This document shows, one piece after another, positions 28,322-36,317 of a stretch of 64,000 nt of DNA. Both the position numbers and the translations under genes were made by a program. The notes beneath the pieces are model-generated. The model was not told the origin of the DNA and did not search any database. It saw only the letters and a list, made by a program, of their open reading frames with translations. Source of the DNA: Sulfitobacter donghicola DSW-25 = KCTC 12864 = JCM 14565 (GTDB taxonomy: Bacteria; Pseudomonadota; Alphaproteobacteria; Rhodobacterales; Rhodobacteraceae); NCBI RefSeq assembly GCF_000622405.1, contig NZ_JASF01000005.1:3038001-3102000 (forward strand), read 5' to 3'. How positions within the stretch are numbered: the stretch's first letter is position 1; each line of letters begins with the position of its first letter.

Positions 28322-28490
28322 GCGGTGTAAATTTCTTAGCAAATCAATGGATTTGCTGTGTAGGAATTTCACTTTTACCTGTTGACCAGATTGGCCTGCT
28401 TGCCTAGTCTCTCCTCAATAAGTCGGCTCAGTCCGACAGGGAGTTACCAAAAATTGAAAAAAGAGGACATTCTGTGTCCTCTTTTTTTTG
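28322..28490 (+). ncRNA. Candidate small RNA 2
   Basis: It opens with a long imperfect hairpin (28325-28372; inner stem GCAAATC/GGATTTGC, outer arms GTGTAAATTTCT and AGGAATTTCAC), followed by a CTCTCCTC stretch near 28408-28416, a hairpin GTCGG/CCGAC (28422-28437) and an intrinsic terminator at 28457-28489. It lies directly after candidate 1 and on the same strand. The boundaries are estimates, and a 5' leader of the IalB gene ended by attenuation is the alternative. Confidence 0.45.
28457..28489 (+). terminator. Intrinsic terminator of candidate sRNA 2
   Basis: GAGGACA, a TTCTG loop and TGTCCTC, extended by A/T pairing on both sides and followed by T8. No protein gene ends here. Confidence 0.88.
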
Positions 28491-28643
28491 GCCTGAAATG
28501 TGCTGGCCCGGGTGCTGCGATTTACCCATTTGCTTTTAGGCGAAAATACGCTTTTACGACACAGCTGTAATGTAGTTGCCCCCTGACAAGCTGATTGCAG
28601 AGTGTTAAAGCGGGTTAACTGAAAACAATTCGACGGATTTTTC

Positions 28644-29273
28644 ATGACTAAATTTTCATTAGCCCTCACGCTTTGCTCGGCACTTGTGGCCTTTGCTCCG
28701 GCTGTTTCTTTTGCACAAACAGCGACCACAGAAACAGCAGACACCGCTGAAGGCGCAGCGCCAGCGTCCAATATTGAGGATCAGCTGAGCCTTGGTGAAG
28801 ACGCAGACAAAGACCCCGAAGTCGGCAAGCCGTTCACACGTGAAGTGATTGGCGCCTGGGAGATGCGTTGTATCAAGGTTGAAGAAGGCGAAGAGCCTTG
28901 CCAGATGTACCAGCTGATGGATGATGGTCAGGGTGCACCTGTCGCCGAAGTTTCCCTGTTCCGCCTGCCCGCCGGTGGCAAAGCTGTTGCTGGCGCGACA
29001 ATCATTGTTCCTCTTGAAACAGCGATCCCACAGCAGCTGACCATCGCGATCGACGGCGGCAAAGCGCGCCGTTACCCTTATGCCTTCTGCAACCCAGTCG
29101 GTTGCTACGTGCGTTTGGGTTTGACAGATGCGGATGTAAACGCATTCAAACGCGGCAACGAAGCGATCATGACCATCGTGCCAGCGCTGGCACCTGATCA
29201 AAAAGTTGAGCTGAAAATGTCTCTGGAAGGCTTCACAGCTTCTTTTGATAAAGTATCTATTCTGAACCAATAA
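28644..29273 (+). CDS. Invasion-associated locus B (IalB) family protein
   Basis: A 209-residue periplasmic protein. The signal peptide (about 1-24) ends VSFAQT. The mature domain has GAWEMRCIKVEEGEEPCQMYQLM, PLETAIPQQLTIAIDGG and YPYAFCNPVGCYVRLGLTDAD, with the two cysteine pairs of the IalB family. The family is widespread in free-living alphaproteobacteria and its biochemical role is not settled. It stands alone, ended by a strong terminator. Confidence 0.88.
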   Translation: MTKFSLALTLCSALVAFAPAVSFAQTATTETADTAEGAAPASNIEDQLSLGEDADKDPEVGKPFTREVIGAWEMRCIKVEEGEEPCQMYQLMDDGQGAPVAEVSLFRLPAGGKAVAGATIIVPLETAIPQQLTIAIDGGKARRYPYAFCNPVGCYVRLGLTDADVNAFKRGNEAIMTIVPALAPDQKVELKMSLEGFTASFDKVSILNQ

Positions 29274-29295
29274 GGTTTTAGAAAAATGTAATAGA

Positions 29296-29329
29296 AAAGG
29301 CCGCGCTAGATAATAGCGCGGCCTTTTTT
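29296..29329. terminator. Bidirectional terminator between ialB-like and KAS genes
   Basis: A 10-bp stem GGCCGCGCTA/TAGCGCGGCC with a GATAA loop; T6 on the plus side and AAAA on the other, so both convergent transcripts can end here. Confidence 0.9.
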
Positions 29330-29391
29330 ATATCTTGTGAGAGGTCAGCTTTGAAAAACCCGATAAAGGGCAGAGTTTCGGAATTTCCGCT

Positions 29392-30600
29392 TTAAATCGC
29401 GCTTAGGGCGACAACGGCGTTCATGCCGCCAAAGGCAAAAGCGTTGCTTAGCACAACATTCACTTTAGCCTCACGTGCTTCATTCGGCACAACATCCAAT
29501 GCGCATTCGGGGTCTGCTTCTTCATAGCCAATCGTTGGGGCAATAATGCCTTCTCGTAGGGCCATGATACAGGCCAGCAGCTCAACGGCGCCAGTGCCGC
29601 CGATCAGATGGCCATGCATGGATTTGGTCGAGCTGATCATCAGATTATCCGCATGCGGGCCAAACACATCTGCAACTGCCGCGCATTCGGTTTTGTCATT
29701 CGCAGCCGTGCCCGTGCCATGGGCGTTGATATAGCCCACCTCTGAGGCATCAATCTGTGCATCTTTCAGCGCGCCAGCCATGGCACGGGCAGCACCGTTC
29801 TTTGATGGCATAACGATATCGGTCGCATCCGATGACATGGCAAAGCCGGAAACCTCACATAAGATTTCAGCGCCACGGGCCTTTGCGTGTTCGTATTCCT
29901 CGAACACAAAGATCCCCGCGCCTTCCCCCTGAACCATCCCATTTCGATTGGCCGAAAACGGGCGGCAGGCGTTTTTTGACATAACCCGCAAACCTTCCCA
30001 TGCTTTGACACCGCCAAAGCACAGCATGGATTCAGATCCCCCCGTTACCATCGCTGGCGCCATCCCCGATCGCACCATCGCAAAAGCCTGCGCCATAGCG
30101 TGATTAGAGGATGCGCAAGCGGTTGAGACCGTAAAGGAAGGCCCCTTGAGGTTCCATTCCATGCTCACATGGCTGGCGGCTGCATTGTTCATCAGCTTTG
30201 GCACGACAAAGGGGTGAACGCGGTTTTTGCCCTCTTCATAAACCGCGCGATAGTTATCATCCCACGTGCTGACACCGCCGCCCGCAGTGCCCAGAACCAC
30301 GCCTGAACGGGCAGCTAGATCGCCTGTAAACACAAGGCCCGATTGCTCAATCGCTTCCTTTGCGGCCGCTAATGTGAATTGGGTAAAGCGGTCATAAAGG
30401 GACATCTGTTGGCGGTTATAGCGGCCTTCGGCCTCAAACTCGGTCACCTGCCCGCCAATCTGGATTTGCAGGCGATCTACGTCGCGAATGTCCAAGGGTT
30501 TAATCCCGCAGACACCCTCTTGCATCGCGCGGTAAGTATCAGAGACGTTGTGAGCCAATGCGTTGATGGTTCCCGCACCGGTAATAACAACCCGTTTCAT
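29392..30600 (-). CDS. Beta-ketoacyl-ACP synthase (KAS II / FabF-like)
   Basis: A 402-residue condensing enzyme. The catalytic Cys is in STACASSNHAMAQ, the histidines in NAHGTGTAANDKTE and KSMHGHLIGGTG; the final NAFAFGGMNAVVAL is the usual C-terminal glycine loop. It overlaps the ACP gene by four bases and is followed in the opposite direction by nothing else on its strand. A dedicated ACP and an LpxD gene next door suggest a special acyl chain, perhaps for lipid A, in place of bulk fatty-acid synthesis. That role is inferred. Confidence 0.88.
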   Translation of the reverse strand: MKRVVITGAGTINALAHNVSDTYRAMQEGVCGIKPLDIRDVDRLQIQIGGQVTEFEAEGRYNRQQMSLYDRFTQFTLAAAKEAIEQSGLVFTGDLAARSGVVLGTAGGGVSTWDDNYRAVYEEGKNRVHPFVVPKLMNNAAASHVSMEWNLKGPSFTVSTACASSNHAMAQAFAMVRSGMAPAMVTGGSESMLCFGGVKAWEGLRVMSKNACRPFSANRNGMVQGEGAGIFVFEEYEHAKARGAEILCEVSGFAMSSDATDIVMPSKNGAARAMAGALKDAQIDASEVGYINAHGTGTAANDKTECAAVADVFGPHADNLMISSTKSMHGHLIGGTGAVELLACIMALREGIIAPTIGYEEADPECALDVVPNEAREAKVNVVLSNAFAFGGMNAVVALSAI

Positions 30601-30860
30601 GCGCTTGATTGCTCGGCGCAGAGGCGTTCGATGCCTGCGATGATGCTGGCCACGCTAGAGATGTCAAAGTCGGATTCTGAGGGCTCGTTCGCATTGAAGG
30701 GCACGGTGATGTCAAAGGTCTCTTCGATTGCAAAGATACTTTCGACCAAACCAAGGCTGTCAATGCCGAGACTTTCCAAAGTGCTGTCCATGGAAATGTC
30801 ATCGGGTTCCAGAACGGCCTGCTCTGCGATGATGGAAATGACCTGATCTTTAACGCTCAT
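30597..30860 (-). CDS. Acyl carrier protein
   Basis: An 87-residue acidic carrier protein. The phosphopantetheine attachment site is Ser35 in LGIDSLGLVE. The stretch FAIEETFDITVPF is typical of helix II and beyond. Dedicated carriers such as AcpXL have similar length; this one is coupled (ATGA) to a KAS gene and close to lpxD. Confidence 0.92.
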   Translation of the reverse strand: MSVKDQVISIIAEQAVLEPDDISMDSTLESLGIDSLGLVESIFAIEETFDITVPFNANEPSESDFDISSVASIIAGIERLCAEQSSA

Positions 30861-30893
30861 GGGTTTTGTTCCTCTAGAGAATTCGGGGCGTTT

Positions 30894-31985
30894 TTAGGTG
30901 TCCTTGTCGGTGCTGAAAACAGCTTTTTTCAGCTCGCTGATGTCGCGCATCAGGCGGGGCAATCGGCGTAATGCTTTGTAGCTCTCAACCTGTTTGTCCA
31001 TCTGGGTCGCGGGATAGCCAAGCATGGTGCGGCCCGCAGGAACATTTGACATCAGTTTGGTGCTGCCACCTGCAATCACGCCATCGCCTACAAAGATGTT
31101 GTCGCTCACGCCGCATTGTCCGGCCAGAACCACGTTATCGCCAATCGTTGCAGATCCGGCGATCCCGACCTGACCGCAGATCAGGCAGTTGCGCCCGATC
31201 ACAACGTTATGCCCTAGATGGACTTGGTTATCGAGCTTGCTCCCGTCACCAATCACAGTATCGCGGATGGTGCCGCAATCAATCGTTGCCCCCATGCCGA
31301 TTTCCACATCATGGCCGATGGTGACAGCGCCCAAAGAATGGATGCGGGTCCACTCCTGAGCCTTTGCATCCCCTTGATCCCCCAAGGTTTCGCGAACGGA
31401 TTCAACGCTGGAGGGTTCCGCCGTTACAAATGAAAACCCATCGCCGCCGATCCGCGCGCCAGGTTGCGCCCTAAAGCGGTTACCAATCGTCACACGCGCG
31501 CCGATGCTGACGGCTTCGCGCAGATAAGCGCCCTCGCCTATGGTAACATTCCAGCCAATGAAACACTGCGGGCCAATCACGCTATTCGCGCCGATCTTGG
31601 CGCCTTTTGAAATCACAGCAAGGGGTCCCACACTCACCCCCTCGGCCAATTCGGCCTCGGGATCGACATAGGCTGTGGGGTGAATACCCGCCTCAAACCC
31701 CTGCCCTGCATCCAGCATTTTGGTCAGGCTCGCCATGGCATACCGTGGGCGCGGCGCAATGATCGCAGCCTCTAGGCCAAGGGCCTGCCAATCCGCCCCC
31801 TCCCACAGCAACGCCGCGCGGGCTTTGCCCTCAGACAGGCTTTCGGCGTATTTCGGGTTCATCGCTAGGGCAAGGTTGCTTGGCCCCGCCGCTGCTGGCT
31901 CGGCTGCGGCGTCTATCAAAATATCAATGGCGCCGAAGGCCTCAGCCCCCAACGCCATTGCAATGTCTTTTACGGAATGGGTCAT
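30894..31985 (-). CDS. lpxD: UDP-3-O-acylglucosamine N-acyltransferase LpxD
   Basis: A 363-residue acyltransferase of lipid A synthesis. The N-terminal uridine-binding part (about 1-100) is followed by a long left-handed helix of hexapeptide repeats (GIHPTAYVDPEAELAEGVSVG to about 325) containing the catalytic-type His in LDNQVHLGHNVVIG, and a C-terminal helix. It lacks the usual neighbours bamA, fabZ and lpxA, so it may be a second copy serving the ACP/KAS pair here. Confidence 0.9.
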   Translation of the reverse strand: MTHSVKDIAMALGAEAFGAIDILIDAAAEPAAAGPSNLALAMNPKYAESLSEGKARAALLWEGADWQALGLEAAIIAPRPRYAMASLTKMLDAGQGFEAGIHPTAYVDPEAELAEGVSVGPLAVISKGAKIGANSVIGPQCFIGWNVTIGEGAYLREAVSIGARVTIGNRFRAQPGARIGGDGFSFVTAEPSSVESVRETLGDQGDAKAQEWTRIHSLGAVTIGHDVEIGMGATIDCGTIRDTVIGDGSKLDNQVHLGHNVVIGRNCLICGQVGIAGSATIGDNVVLAGQCGVSDNIFVGDGVIAGGSTKLMSNVPAGRTMLGYPATQMDKQVESYKALRRLPRLMRDISELKKAVFSTDKDT

Positions 31986-32014
31986 GTCGCGCTCCCCTAA
32001 AGGTTGACGCTGAC

Positions 32015-33631
32015 TTAACCCTGAACGCTATCGAGTTCCACCCCTGCCTTTTGCAAGGCCTTCCAAATGAGCGCATCACGCCCATAAACGTCGCGGCGGA
32101 AGTTCAGGTTTCCGCGCGCATCTGTAAAGGCCGTGCGATAAATGATGTGCACAGGTACCTGTTTTACCAGATCAACCCGCGCTTCACGGCCCGTGTTCAG
32201 CTTGCCTTGAAAAAAGCCTTTTGGGTCTGCTTCTTGTTTGGCCAGCAGTGCTTCGGCGAAATCAAAGGGGTCATTCAGACGAACACAGCCATGGCTATAG
32301 GCGCGCACTTCGCGGCTGAACAAGGATTTCGCAGGCGTATCATGCAGATATATGTTGTATTTGTTCGGGAACATGAACTTTACCAGCCCCAGCGCGTTGG
32401 AACGGCTGGGAGGTTGGCGCATGGAATAAGGGAAGTTACGCGCGTTGTATTTCGCAAAATTCGCCTTTGAGCGGTTCACCTTGCGCCCGCGGCTATCGGT
32501 GATTTCGATGTGGCGCACGGCGTTGGGGTTGTTACGCAGCGCGGGCAGATATTCGTTCACGATGATCGAGCGCGGAACATACCAGCTGGGGTTAATCACC
32601 ATATGGCTCATAATGTCTGAGAATTCTGGTGTTGGGCGGTCGGATTTATTCGCCCCCACAACTGAACGCGTTTCAAAGGTGACGCGGCCATGGTCTACGA
32701 TTTTGGCTGTAAAATCAGGGATGTTTACAAGGATATGGCGATCACCCAGCGATTGGTTCAACCACCGCTCGCGCTCCATCGCAACCAATACGTTCTTTAA
32801 CCGGCTGTTGATGCTTTCGTTGATCTGTTTGATGGTCCCGCTACCGGCAACGCCGTCTGCTTTCAGGCCGTGCGCTTTTTGAAACGCCGTAACAGCAGCT
32901 GTCATTGCCTTATCGTAGGTTTTGGCGTTGGAGCGTTCAAGGTAGCCCATCACCATCAAGCGGTTGCGCAGCGCAAGAACTGATTGCCCAGACGCTCCCG
33001 GTTTCAAGGAGGTCGCTTTAACCGTTGGGCCCCATCCGCCGCGTGTGATCTGCTCTTCGAGCAGCATCTTTTGCTTCATCAGGGCGCTATATTCAATTGT
33101 ACGCGGTGCAAGGCCACGCAAATAGGCCGCAGGGCGTGCCGCCAGAAAACCCGAAATCAATTCTGCACGGTCGGTATAGGCAACCTCGCGTTTGATTGCG
33201 GATACAACTTTATGCGGGGTTAACGCGCCGCTTTGAAGGTCACGGGCATATTGCAGGAACATACGGGTCATCTCGACCTCGATAATGCCCAGATCACGGG
33301 CAGACCGTGCGTTGGCCATTTGGCGTTCCAGCGCGTCAACATCATAGCGCGCAACAGGCAATCCATGATCCCCCGCATGGCGCAAGGCATTCAACAACGC
33401 AGCGCGGCGTGCGCGATGGGTTTCATCATCCCCTGTCCAAATGCCTTCAAAGTTTTGAGCGCGGTAGAATTTTGCGATGTCGTCATCGCGCGATCCAGTC
33501 TCTGCAACCGCTTGTTTAAACGCGGTTACCTGTGCGTGAACAGGTTCAGCGGTGGTCAGGAAAAAAGCACTAAGCGCGATTGCCGCTGCAATGGATTTGG
33601 GCCCTGAGAGTCTTCGAAATTGCGAAAGCAT
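32015..33631 (-). CDS. L,D-transpeptidase, YcbB type
   Basis: A 538-residue cell-wall cross-linking enzyme. The signal peptide (about 1-34) is followed by a scaffold domain, a peptidoglycan-binding domain (about 210-275, LKPGASGQSVLALRNRLM) and a YkuD catalytic domain whose active Cys lies in YSHGCVRLNDP, with the partner His upstream in NIYLHDTP. It is 29 bases upstream of lpxD on the same strand, so all four envelope genes may form one transcript. A DUF882 gene stands divergently, as ycbK does beside ycbB in E. coli. Confidence 0.9.
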   Translation of the reverse strand: MLSQFRRLSGPKSIAAAIALSAFFLTTAEPVHAQVTAFKQAVAETGSRDDDIAKFYRAQNFEGIWTGDDETHRARRAALLNALRHAGDHGLPVARYDVDALERQMANARSARDLGIIEVEMTRMFLQYARDLQSGALTPHKVVSAIKREVAYTDRAELISGFLAARPAAYLRGLAPRTIEYSALMKQKMLLEEQITRGGWGPTVKATSLKPGASGQSVLALRNRLMVMGYLERSNAKTYDKAMTAAVTAFQKAHGLKADGVAGSGTIKQINESINSRLKNVLVAMERERWLNQSLGDRHILVNIPDFTAKIVDHGRVTFETRSVVGANKSDRPTPEFSDIMSHMVINPSWYVPRSIIVNEYLPALRNNPNAVRHIEITDSRGRKVNRSKANFAKYNARNFPYSMRQPPSRSNALGLVKFMFPNKYNIYLHDTPAKSLFSREVRAYSHGCVRLNDPFDFAEALLAKQEADPKGFFQGKLNTGREARVDLVKQVPVHIIYRTAFTDARGNLNFRRDVYGRDALIWKALQKAGVELDSVQG

Positions 33632-33975
33632 GAATAATTCCCTGAAAACATAGATTCTTTCGGGCCAGTATTCTGGGACCCGTCAACCTGAGTCCATTCA
33701 CAAAAAGGCGATTTTGCACTTTTTCATAACAAATAGTGCTAATTAGCCACCGTAAATCGATGCCCGAGGTCCAAAGATAGCCGATAAATGCGCAAAAAAT
33801 TGCCTAAAATTAAGTGCACCAGTTGTTCCAGTGATTCACCTCTTGGTTCCTTTTTAGCTATATGCAATAGATTAGGCGCATCTGGGGAGATGATAATACA
33901 GTCCGTGTAACATCACGAACACATTGGCAGTATCCACAGGCACGCCTCACTTGGGCAAGAAACGGGACAGATAGT
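33632..33975. promoter_or_regulatory. 344-base divergent promoter region
   Basis: Intergenic DNA between the L,D-transpeptidase and DUF882 genes. It is AT-richer than its surroundings. A weak promoter candidate on the plus strand is TTGCAC at 33714-33719 with GCTAAT 18 bases on. I see no coding frame, repeat or known operator in it. Confidence 0.35.
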
Positions 33976-34545
33976 ATGACATCTAACAGTTCAAACGGCA
34001 TGACACGCCGCGGCGTTTTAGGCGCATTCGCAGCGACAGCAGTTACAGCAGCTCCCACATTTGCAAACGCAGCAGGTTTCCTGCGCGGCGCTGGCGATAT
34101 CCGCCGCATTCGTATGTATTCTGGTCGTACGGGCGAACGGATCGATATGATCTACTGGATCGAAGGCAAATACATCAAAGACGCGGTTAAAGAAGTAAAC
34201 TACTTCATGCGCGACTGGCGCACCAATGACACCATCAATATGGACCTGCGCACAGTTGATATTATGGCAGCGGCGCACAACCTGCTCGACCCGAACGAAC
34301 CCTACATGCTGTTGTCCGGCTATCGCAGCCCAAAGACAAACGCGATGCTGCGGTCCCGTTCCAAAGGTGTTGCAAAGAATTCCTTGCACATGCGGGGTCA
34401 GGCTGCTGATCTGCGCCTTAACTCACGCTCGGTGACCCAGATGGCAAAAGCCGCAGCCGTGTGTCGCGGTGGTGGCGTTGGCCGCTATTCTGGTTCGAAC
34501 TTTGTGCATATGGATTGCGGGACAGTCCGCACTTGGGGGCGTTAA
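33976..34545 (+). CDS. DUF882 / YcbK-type M15A-like peptidase
   Basis: A 189-residue exported protein with a Tat-type start (MTRRGVLGAFAAT, about 9-22). The catalytic fold of the M15A-like family is seen in YMLLSGYRSPKTNAMLR, KNSLHMRGQAADLRL with the metal-site HxxxxxxD, and NFVHMDCG. It probably trims peptidoglycan peptides. Its position beside an L,D-transpeptidase is conserved across bacteria. Confidence 0.88.
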   Translation: MTSNSSNGMTRRGVLGAFAATAVTAAPTFANAAGFLRGAGDIRRIRMYSGRTGERIDMIYWIEGKYIKDAVKEVNYFMRDWRTNDTINMDLRTVDIMAAAHNLLDPNEPYMLLSGYRSPKTNAMLRSRSKGVAKNSLHMRGQAADLRLNSRSVTQMAKAAAVCRGGGVGRYSGSNFVHMDCGTVRTWGR

Positions 34546-34576
34546 GGCCTCCACCTTCTCAACAGATAAAGAAAAC

Positions 34577-34601
34577 GGGCGCTCCTTGGGGCGCCTTTTT
34601 T
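34577..34601 (+). terminator. Terminator after the DUF882 gene
   Basis: GGGCGC and GGGGCGCC form a G/C-rich stem with a short loop, followed by TTTTTT on the plus strand. Confidence 0.8.
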
Positions 34602-34646
34602 GCATCCGGTGATGAAGTTCATATTGTGAATGGGGGTAAGACGTTA

Positions 34647-34670
34647 CTGTCTGCCAATTTTGGCAGACAG
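34647..34670. repeat. 24-base perfect inverted repeat beyond the hemN stop
   Basis: CTGTCTGCCAA and TTGGCAGACAG meet around TT, giving a perfect palindrome seven bases after the hemN stop codon (hemN is on the minus strand). It has no T run in either direction, so a protein-binding site or an mRNA 3'-end stem is as likely as a terminator. Confidence 0.6.
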
Positions 34671-34677
34671 CGAAAGG

Positions 34678-36027
34678 TCACACGGCAACGGAATGACGGG
34701 CCGTGCTGTCCTGTAGGTAGGCATCAAACGCGGCTGCTGCCAGACGAACCAAAGGGCGCCCGCGCGCGGTCATGGTCACCTTGCCTTGGGACATTTGCAA
34801 AAGCCCATCCCGCTCCATCTCGACCAGACTGTGGCAAGGCGCCACCCACCAATTATCTGGTGCATTGTGTTTCCGCCCCACCGCTGCTGCATCGACAGAT
34901 CCGTCACACATCAGCCGTTCTATGACCTCGGCGCGTAACACATCGTCCTTTTCGAACGGCAAACCCTTTGCCACGGGGAGGATCCCCGCCTCGACCGAAC
35001 GGGACCATGCGCCTGTTTCGCTGATGTTTTGTTGATATCCAAACGGCGTTTTACCAATCGAGGTCGCGCCCAGACCAATCATCGTTGTGGCGAGATCCGT
35101 AGTATATCCTTGAAAGTTCCGGCGAAGTTGTCCGTTTTGGGCCGCAACTGTCAGGTCATCTTGGGGCAAGGCAAAATGATCTAATCCAATCGCCACATAG
35201 CCTTCGGCCAGCAATGCTTCGGCTGCTGCGTTTGCTTGGGCTGCGCGTTCAGCGGCATCAGGAAGCGAAGCATCGTCTATCATGCGTTGGTTTTTGGCCA
35301 TCCAAGGCACATGCGCATACCCAAAAAGAGCAACGCGGTCGGGCCGCATCTGGGCGGTTAGTTTTACTGTCTCGACCAAGCTTTCGACGGTTTGGAAAGG
35401 CAAGCCATAGATCAGATCAAAGTTGATCCCGCTCACACCAGCCTCGCGCAGCTGGGTCACGGATGTTCGCACCATTTCTGGCGGTTGAATGCGGTTGATG
35501 GCCTTTTGCACCTTCAGGTCAAATTCCTGCACGCCAAAGCTGGCACGGGTAAAGCCCAGCTCGCCAATCCGTTTCGCCATTTCAGCTGTGAGCGTCCTCG
35601 GGTCGCTTTCGATTGCAATTTCAGCGTCAGGCGCAAAATCCCACCGCGAGCGGACATCTTGCATCAAGAGCGTTAAATCATCGGGACTGAGGGCTGTGGG
35701 TGTGCCACCACCCCAATGCAAATGGGATATCGTCATCCGTGCGGGCAATGCATCGGCCGTGAGCGCGATCTCTTTCCTGAGGGTTTTGGCATAGGCCGCG
35801 ACAGGGTCGTATTTTGCAGCAAGCTTCATGTTGCAACCGCAATACCAGCACATCTGGCGGCAAAACGGCACGTGCAGATAAAGGGAAATAGGATCAGCGG
35901 TTTCAAGGTCAGCCAACCAACCGCGATAGGTTTCTTCGGGAAACCCTTTCTGAAAATGAGGCGCTGTTGGATAACTGGTATAACGAGGGGTCGCGCGGGT
36001 GGCATAGCGGTCCAAAACAGGGTCCAT
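34678..36027 (-). CDS. hemN: Oxygen-independent coproporphyrinogen III dehydrogenase
   Basis: A 449-residue radical-SAM enzyme that decarboxylates coproporphyrinogen III without oxygen, needed for haem and bacteriochlorophyll under low oxygen. The Fe-S motif reads FCRQMCWYCGC with the CxxxCxxC cluster; LYLHVPF precedes it, and GGGTPTALS, FGVQEF, GINFDLIYGLPFQT and the C-terminal HemN domain follow. A perfect FNR box with TATCCA at the right distance lies upstream. Confidence 0.95.
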   Translation of the reverse strand: MDPVLDRYATRATPRYTSYPTAPHFQKGFPEETYRGWLADLETADPISLYLHVPFCRQMCWYCGCNMKLAAKYDPVAAYAKTLRKEIALTADALPARMTISHLHWGGGTPTALSPDDLTLLMQDVRSRWDFAPDAEIAIESDPRTLTAEMAKRIGELGFTRASFGVQEFDLKVQKAINRIQPPEMVRTSVTQLREAGVSGINFDLIYGLPFQTVESLVETVKLTAQMRPDRVALFGYAHVPWMAKNQRMIDDASLPDAAERAAQANAAAEALLAEGYVAIGLDHFALPQDDLTVAAQNGQLRRNFQGYTTDLATTMIGLGATSIGKTPFGYQQNISETGAWSRSVEAGILPVAKGLPFEKDDVLRAEVIERLMCDGSVDAAAVGRKHNAPDNWWVAPCHSLVEMERDGLLQMSQGKVTMTARGRPLVRLAAAAFDAYLQDSTARHSVAV

Positions 36028-36157
36028 TTAGCTGTCCTTTAGGTCAGTGGTTTTGGCCAGATTTGCAAACCACTGTGTTGGAAAATCATGCCATGGCTAC
36101 GGCGCTGAGGGAGGAGCAGCGCGCGGCCATGGCACAATTCATTCGTGTTGTCCGCTT

Positions 36158-36199
36158 TGGATAGCTTGCGCCGTTTCACCCGTCTTTGATTTGGATCAA
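36158..36199 (-). promoter_or_regulatory. FNR/FixK-dependent hemN promoter
   Basis: The perfect box TTGATttggATCAA occupies 36186-36199. On the minus strand TATCCA at 36158-36163 is a -10 candidate, putting the box centre near -41.5 of the start, the class II activation geometry. The cytochrome c promoter near 4.3 kb has the same arrangement with TATCCT. Confidence 0.75.
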
Positions 36200-36263
36200 G
36201 GGGGGGACGCAAGGGGGATGGCTGCAAATGCTGAGGAGTTGCGAATAGATCCCCTCCTATATT

Positions 36264-36279
36264 GTTCACTCCAGTGAAC
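36264..36279. repeat. Inverted repeat before the sensor kinase gene
   Basis: GTTCACT-CC-AGTGAAC, a perfect 16-base palindrome 39 bases before the chosen ATG. A shorter GTTCA-CC-TGAAC lies upstream of the partner regulator gene near 39220-39231. Confidence 0.5.
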
Positions 36280-36317
36280 TATTGCGTTTTGGGGTCTTGG
36301 TAGGCCTTACTGATCCT

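Larger units (their letters stand above)
28139..28643. other. 505-base intergenic region with RNA-like structure
   Basis: This region lies between two divergent genes and contains no convincing protein frame. It holds two separate plus-strand intrinsic terminators and several hairpins, described below as two candidate small RNAs. The last 150 bases before the IalB gene would contain that gene's promoter. Confidence 0.6.
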
